DNA from: Anaerobaca lacustris
GTDB lineage: Bacteria > Planctomycetota > Phycisphaerae > Sedimentisphaerales > Anaerobacaceae
DNA: 64,000 bases
NCBI RefSeq assembly: GCF_030012215.1
Contig: NZ_JASCXX010000019.1
Coordinates: forward strand, 1 to 64,000
Direction of reading: 5' to 3'
Made by a program: the position numbers and the translations under genes. Below, one piece after another: positions 59,606 through 64,000 of the stretch. Below the pieces are notes generated by a model. It had not been told where the DNA came from. It did not search any database and was given only the letters and a program-made list of their open reading frames with translations. How positions within the stretch are numbered: position 1 is the first letter of the stretch; every line of letters starts with the position of its first letter.

Positions 59606-59621
59606 ATGGGCTTCAGCCCAT
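59606..59621. repeat. Palindrome ATGGGCTTCAGCCCAT, copy 3, at the aroK-aroC stop
   Basis: This palindrome, with GTAGG before it, provides the last two codons (Met-Gly) and the TGA stop of the shikimate kinase-chorismate synthase gene. The two other copies are at 8467 and 12812. Confidence 0.8.
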
Positions 59622-61223
59622 GCGGTCCCAGCCGGGACGCAGCCGGTCCTGGACCTCCCAGGCGTCGAGCAAGGCCAGGGCCACCATCGATTCAATGACG
59701 GGGACGACGCGGGGCACGATGCACGGATCGTGACGGCCGTGGGTTTCGATGGGCCGGTTCTCCATCTGTTCGTTCAGAGTCCGCTGCGGCTTGGCAATCG
59801 ACGACGTCGGCTTGACCGCCACGCGCAACATGATGGATTGCCCGGTGGAGATGCCGCCGGTGATGCCGCCGGCGTGGTTGCTGACGAATCCGCCGTCGGC
59901 CATGTTGTCGTTGGACTGGCTGCCCCGCAGCCGGGTCAGTGCAAAACCCTCGCCGATCTCGATCCCCTTGATCGCGCCGACCGTCATGATCGCCGCGGTC
60001 AATTTGGCGTCGAGCTTCTGGAACACCGGATCGCCCAGGCCGGCGGGCAGTCCGTGAATCTCGAGTTGAATGACCCCACCGACGGAATCGTTATCATCCT
60101 TAGCCGCGAGGATCGCCTGCACCATGCGCTCGGCCGCTGCCCGATCGGCGCAGCGGACCGGATTGCGCTCGATCGCGTCGTAGTCGCACGTCTCGGCGGC
60201 GATGCCCGCGATCTCGACGGCATGGGCCACGATGCGGACGCCGCGATAGGCCAGCTCCTGCAAGGCGAACGCACCACCCATAACCCGGCCGGCCGTCTCG
60301 CGGCCGGAGGAGCGGCCGCCGCCGCGATGGTCGCGAATGCCGTACTTGCGGTAATACGTGAAGTCGGCGTGGCCGGGACGGAACAGGTCCTTGATCCCCT
60401 CGTACTTGGACGAATCCTGGTCGCGATTGAAAATCGCCATCGCAATCGGTGCGCCGGTGGTCTTGCCCTCAAATACACCCGAGAGCACCTCGACCCGGTC
60501 CTTCTCGTCGCGAGGCGTGGTCACTTCGCTCTGGCCGGGCCGGCGACGGGTGAGCTGCTCCTGAATCTGTTCCTGCGAGAATTCGATGCCGGGCCGGACG
60601 CCGTCCAGCACGGCGCCGATGGCCGGGCCGTGGCTCTCGCCAAAGGTTGTCAGACGGATGATGTCGCCGTAGGTGTTGGCCGCCCGGCAGCGGACGGTCA
60701 GCTCCTCAACAATGTGCCCGATCGCGATCTCGGCGATCTGGCTCGGCGTCCTGCCTGTCGTATCGATCACGGCATCGGCGAACGGGCTGAGCAGCTCCTC
60801 GCGGTAGGCGACGTTCTTGTCGAGCTGGGCCCGAGCATCGGGCCCGCGCAACCAGGGCGGCAGTCCCTTCTCAGCGATGCGGCCCCAAAGCGTAGCCGGG
60901 TCGGCCGACAGATAGACCAGAATGGCGTTCTTGCGCAGCGCCCGCCGGCTGACCGGGTCCAGCAGGCTCGAACCGCCGCAGACGATCAGCTTCCAGTCCG
61001 CCTCGGCCAGCTCGACGGCCACCTTCTTCTCGGTCGCCCGAAACGCCGGCTCGCCGTGCTCGATGAAGATCTCCCGGCACGTGTGCTTCTCGCCCGTGTC
61101 CCGCTCGAAGCACTCCTCGATCAGGCGATCCGTCTCGATCGCTTCGAGGCCGGTCAGCCTGGCCAGTTCGGCCGCCACGGAACTCTTGCCCGCCCCCTTC
61201 GGTCCTGCCAATACAATCTTCAC
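59613..61223 (-). CDS. aroKC: Shikimate kinase-chorismate synthase fusion
   Basis: The 536-residue protein starts at GTG 61223 (KIVLAGPKGAGKSSVAAELA); AGGATG lies nearby upstream. Residues 1 to about 175 form a shikimate kinase (P-loop GPKGAGKS, ETDRLIEECF, VCGGSSLLDPVSRRALR). About 180-530 form chorismate synthase with FGESHGPAIG, RRRPGQSEVTTPRDEKD and the signature GRSSGRETAGRV. The two enzymes catalyse steps five and seven of the shikimate pathway; EPSP synthase, the step between, is not in this window. The fusion is unusual. Its last codons come from a dispersed palindrome. Confidence 0.93.
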   Translation of the reverse strand: MKIVLAGPKGAGKSSVAAELARLTGLEAIETDRLIEECFERDTGEKHTCREIFIEHGEPAFRATEKKVAVELAEADWKLIVCGGSSLLDPVSRRALRKNAILVYLSADPATLWGRIAEKGLPPWLRGPDARAQLDKNVAYREELLSPFADAVIDTTGRTPSQIAEIAIGHIVEELTVRCRAANTYGDIIRLTTFGESHGPAIGAVLDGVRPGIEFSQEQIQEQLTRRRPGQSEVTTPRDEKDRVEVLSGVFEGKTTGAPIAMAIFNRDQDSSKYEGIKDLFRPGHADFTYYRKYGIRDHRGGGRSSGRETAGRVMGGAFALQELAYRGVRIVAHAVEIAGIAAETCDYDAIERNPVRCADRAAAERMVQAILAAKDDNDSVGGVIQLEIHGLPAGLGDPVFQKLDAKLTAAIMTVGAIKGIEIGEGFALTRLRGSQSNDNMADGGFVSNHAGGITGGISTGQSIMLRVAVKPTSSIAKPQRTLNEQMENRPIETHGRHDPCIVPRVVPVIESMVALALLDAWEVQDRLRPGWDRMG

Positions 61224-61391
61224 GATGACATCCTCATACCTGTTCCCACGCCGGATTGAGTTTCGAGCGTCCGGCCCGTCGATTCCTACGGCAACGAGGC
61301 CTCTTCTCCCATTCGAACACCTTATCTTACCCGCACACACGCACCATTTCAATGCTCGCTCGTGAGAACGGCCCTACGGTCAGTCGATGGC

Positions 61392-61420
61392 TTTCCGCAA
61401 GGGGTTCCAGTCGGTACAAT
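61392..61420 (+). promoter_or_regulatory. Promoter candidate for the polysaccharide deacetylase gene
   Basis: TTTCCG (61392-61397) and TACAAT (61415-61420) are separated by 17 bases and lie about 60 bases before the start codon. The -35 box is weak. Confidence 0.35.
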
Positions 61421-61479
61421 AGATGTGCTTCTGCAGGGGTATGTTCAATGACCAAGAGGACTCTACCCAGGAGATGGAC

Positions 61480-62382
61480 ATGATGCCAGACACAAAGATA
61501 ACTCAATCGGCACGCTGGAAACGACCTGTTGTATCGGCGGCCATGTTATGTGTCTTCGTCTCTATCGAAGCCGGGCTGCTCGCAAACCAGGCCATAAGCG
61601 CGTCGGGACCATCGGCCTCCGACGTCTTCCGCTGGCCCGCCGGACAGCAGGGCGCCGTGACGCTGTCTTACGACGACGCCATCGTCTCGCATTTCGAGTC
61701 CGTCGCTCCACAGCTTGAGAAGGCCCAACTGCGCGGAACCTTCTACATCCAGATCGACAGCCCCGGATTCCGACTTCACACCGATGCATGGCGGAAGGTC
61801 GCCCGCGCCGGGCACGAGTTGGGAAACCATTCGCTGTTCCACCCCTGTCGCAAGGACCGGCCGGACGAACACACTTGGCTGTCCGATGACTACAACCTGT
61901 CGAAGTACACGCCTGACCGGTGGCTCGGAGAAATGCGGATCGCCAACCTCGTGCTCCAGCTCATCGACGGCAGGACCGAACGCACCTTCGGCAACACCTG
62001 CTGCAACAATCACGTCGGACCACTCGACGACCGGACCAGTCTCGAGAAGCTCATCCCAAGACTGTTCGTCGGCGCGCGTGGCGAGTACGTCAGCCGACCG
62101 ATCGACCCGCTGAACGCGAACTTCACGGCGGTGGGCCATTATAGCGGAGACAGCAAATCGTTCGAGCAGCTTCGCAGCGAAATCGAGTCGGCCGTACGCA
62201 AGGGCCAATGGATTTTCTACATGTTCCACGGCGTGGGCGAGGGCACGCACAGCCTCTACATCGACGCCCACGAGCACCGCAAGCTCGTCGAATACCTCGC
62301 CGCCAACAAGGACCGCATCTGGACCGCGCCAGCCATCGACGTAATCGGCTACCTTAAGGCCTCCGCGAGGCAATCGCAGTAA
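61480..62382 (+). CDS. Secreted polysaccharide deacetylase-like protein
   Basis: The protein, 300 residues from ATG 61480 seven bases after AGGAG, has a membrane or signal helix (VVSAAMLCVFVSIEAGLLA). The NodB-like domain shows QGAVTLSYDDAI with the catalytic Asp pair, then ELGNHSLFHP with the two metal-binding histidines, and FYMFHGVGEG near the end. Such enzymes remove acetyl groups from surface or peptidoglycan-like polymers. The start could also be 61474 or 61483. Confidence 0.83.
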   Translation: MMPDTKITQSARWKRPVVSAAMLCVFVSIEAGLLANQAISASGPSASDVFRWPAGQQGAVTLSYDDAIVSHFESVAPQLEKAQLRGTFYIQIDSPGFRLHTDAWRKVARAGHELGNHSLFHPCRKDRPDEHTWLSDDYNLSKYTPDRWLGEMRIANLVLQLIDGRTERTFGNTCCNNHVGPLDDRTSLEKLIPRLFVGARGEYVSRPIDPLNANFTAVGHYSGDSKSFEQLRSEIESAVRKGQWIFYMFHGVGEGTHSLYIDAHEHRKLVEYLAANKDRIWTAPAIDVIGYLKASARQSQ

Positions 62383-62503
62383 ACACACTGCTTCTCTTCA
62401 CGTCCCAGCGCGAGAAGATATGAAATACGCGGGCACGATGGACTCCGTGCCCGCGCATCATATGGTCTGCAATACGCTTCGCGCGCAACGCCATCCGATC
62501 CTA

Positions 62504-63256
62504 TTACCGCACTTCTCCGGTGGCGGCCCATTCGACGCCGTTGCGGATCAACTGCTGCATGCTCGGGTGCAGGATGGCCTTGAAGTCGTGGCCGAACGCA
62601 TTCTGGACGCTGCGGCCCTTGCCATACGGCCTCGTGAAGACCAGCGGCTCCTCCTTCTCGCTCCAGTCGGAGTAGGCCGAGACCAGGACCTCGATCTCTT
62701 CATCGCCCTGAAGCTTGGCGTACAGCTCATCGAAGATCTTGAAGTCCTTCATCCCTTTGGTGATCGGATGGTCCTTCTTGACGATCTTGGCATCGAAGAC
62801 GCTTCGCGGGCCGTGGCCGGAAGTGCCCATCACCCACTTGCGACCGCACAGCTTGCCGAACTCGGCCCAGTCGGGGAACGAGGCGCTGGCCAGGTGCTGA
62901 ACGTAGAAGCCCTTGCCGCCCTTGACGAAGTTCAGAAGGTTTTCCTTGGCCTGGTCGGTCATCTTGGGCGTGCCGCGATGGAACATCGTCAGGACGATCA
63001 CGTCGTACTTCGCCAGGGCCGCCTTCGAATCGAGGATCAGCGGGTCCTCGCTGACTCTGACATCGAAGCGGTCCGAGCCGGCCAGGACCTCGCGCGTCTT
63101 CTCGGAAATCTCCCGCCAGTCGTGGTACGGCGCCACGTCGTCGCCGGCAATCAACAGAACCTTGATCTGCGCGGGCTGCTTGCCCTCCTCGGCCGCCCCG
63201 CAAACACCCTGCACCATCGCACCCACCAAGACCAAACCCATGAACAGTCGCCCCAT
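62504..63256 (-). CDS. Secreted ThuA-domain protein
   Basis: The 250-residue protein has a signal peptide (MGRLFMGLVLVGAMVQGVCG) and a ThuA/glutamine-amidotransferase-like fold: VLLIAGDDVAPYHDWREISE, KYDVIVLTMFHRG, FVKGGKGFYVQHLAS and KKDHPITKGMKDF. ThuA-like proteins are very frequent in planctomycetes with sugar and sulfatase genes and probably bind carbohydrate. GGAGTG stands seven bases before the start. No enzyme activity can be claimed. Confidence 0.87.
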   Translation of the reverse strand: MGRLFMGLVLVGAMVQGVCGAAEEGKQPAQIKVLLIAGDDVAPYHDWREISEKTREVLAGSDRFDVRVSEDPLILDSKAALAKYDVIVLTMFHRGTPKMTDQAKENLLNFVKGGKGFYVQHLASASFPDWAEFGKLCGRKWVMGTSGHGPRSVFDAKIVKKDHPITKGMKDFKIFDELYAKLQGDEEIEVLVSAYSDWSEKEEPLVFTRPYGKGRSVQNAFGHDFKAILHPSMQQLIRNGVEWAATGEVR

Positions 63257-63459
63257 TTCGACACTCCTTCTCTTTCTAAGACCCGATTGGTGTACATACC
63301 ACGTGCACGACGGGACATGCTAACGCATCGGAGGCGATTGCGAAACGGAAAAACCCGGAGGTTCGGCAGGTGCAATACCTGTGGAACAGGCGATGCACTG
63401 TCAACGGCGCATGGCGATGCGATGATGGCGCTGGCGGGCGGGCGGACGCAAGAAAGGGA

Positions 63460-63633
63460 TCAGACCCTGTGCATTTCTTCAGTGGAGGCCACGAGCAGCG
63501 AGAGCAGGACCGCCCCGACGGCCATCGGGGCCAGTTCGGCAAGGCCCCAGGCGCCGAGCGTGGCCGTGGCGATCACGACCGACGCAAAACCGATCGCGGC
63601 GTATTTCAGGGTCAGTTTGTTGCACTTGCTCAT
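63460..63633 (-). CDS. Small two-helix membrane protein
   Basis: This 57-residue reading frame starts at ATG 63633 (MSKCNKLTLKYAAIGFASVV) with AAGGGCGG upstream and stops at 63460. Two hydrophobic stretches are present, AAIGFASVVIATATLGAWG and MAVGAVLLSLLVA, so it looks like a tiny inner-membrane hairpin. No family is recognised. Codon use fits the other genes. It lies about 200 bases upstream of the ThuA gene on the same strand. Confidence 0.55.
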   Translation of the reverse strand: MSKCNKLTLKYAAIGFASVVIATATLGAWGLAELAPMAVGAVLLSLLVASTEEMHRV

Positions 63634-64000
63634 CGCGATCCGCCCTTCTCATGGCTGCCAATGACCCGCGTGCGTGCCCGTCGACCGGGCATCCCACGCT
63701 CTGCCCAAAGCATACGGAATGGACGCCGGATGGCCAAATCACAGCGTCCGCCGACCCGGAGGTCGTCCTGGCCACCGAGTGGCAGCCGTGGCGGTCCCCA
63801 CGCAGTGATTTGGGCCACGTAAACCTGTCGTACCGGAGTGAATTGCGTGTCGGGCACAGGTCCAGGCAATGGAACCGGGGGCACTTGGTGATTGACCGTC
63901 ATGGGCCGATCGCAGTACAATGGACTTTGGCTGGAGACGCAACAACTTCTTGCACGGATGGGCGCACCGATCTGATCGGGAAGCGGCAACCACAGTAGTA
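63634..64000. other. Right-end region without supported gene
   Basis: Several overlapping short frames of both strands cross this stretch, none with a good ribosome binding site or protein-like composition. No RNA gene or repeat was identified. A gene starting beyond the window is possible. Confidence 0.4.

Overview
The window is GC-rich bacterial DNA that reads like a chromosome segment of a planctomycete, most probably of the Phycisphaerae or Sedimentisphaerales type. No rRNA or marker tree is available here, so this is an inference. It rests on a complete Bat/MoxR/von Willebrand locus, secreted CotH/lamin-tail and GH127/GH130 proteins, a B12-binding radical SAM enzyme, an ECF sigma factor beside a very large TM-anchored regulator, and abundant short intergenic palindromes. 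Only the first ~350 bases are clearly more AT-rich than the rest.

Layout. 1-1172: a truncated membrane-protein gene, a small antitoxin-like gene pair, and a decayed copy of the 3' end of pheS. 1173-5800: translation operon thrS-infC-rpmI-rplT-pheS on the minus strand, with a good promoter ahead of thrS. 6399-12628: an accessory island holding a dual-OB-like protein with two different DUF488 proteins in one operon, a start region cut by a repeat, a DNA methyltransferase-endonuclease fusion with its own promoter, and an unknown protein built from two 92% identical modules. Copies of one dispersed repeat separate these units. 12881-21969: a small unknown gene, a secreted five-bladed propeller glycosidase, a polytopic membrane protein, ahcY, a secreted putative hydrolase, a polyferredoxin and a radical SAM protein.

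22079-29227: chemotaxis-type operon cheY-cheX-(CheX/CBS)-cheA-cheR-cheD-cheB without cheW or a receptor gene. 29549-39693: moxR, DUF58, a parvulin-like chaperone, a DUF4381-like lipoprotein, two von Willebrand proteins, a TPR/Gln-rich protein, BatD and a BatE-like protein, in transcription order on the minus strand. 40016-45357: a possible DNA-binding protein, then an ECF sigma factor five bases ahead of a 1357-residue anti-sigma/LolA/carboxypeptidase-regulatory-like fusion. 45446-55035: carbohydrate and sugar-acid genes (DapA-like lyase, GH130 phosphorylase, GntP permease, PQQ propeller, YhcH-like lipoprotein, GH127), plus a ribosome hibernation factor. 55052-63633: a stand-alone Clp N-domain protein, a CotH spore-coat-like protein, a Cys-rich mini-protein, an aroK-aroC fusion, a secreted polysaccharide deacetylase, a ThuA-like protein and a small membrane protein.

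The most unusual signals are two. First, a dispersed palindrome of the form GGGGCGAAT..ATTCGCCC is not confined to spacers. It is inserted in frame, always in the same reading frame (Val-Gly-Ala-x-x-x-Ser-Pro), inside a Clp N-domain, inside a GntP permease loop, and at the N-terminus of a Bat-locus TPR protein. Related palindromes also supply stop codons of other genes. Second, the DuOB-DUF488-DUF488 cassette next to a methyltransferase-endonuclease fusion is a good candidate for a poorly described defence or nucleic-acid-surveillance system.
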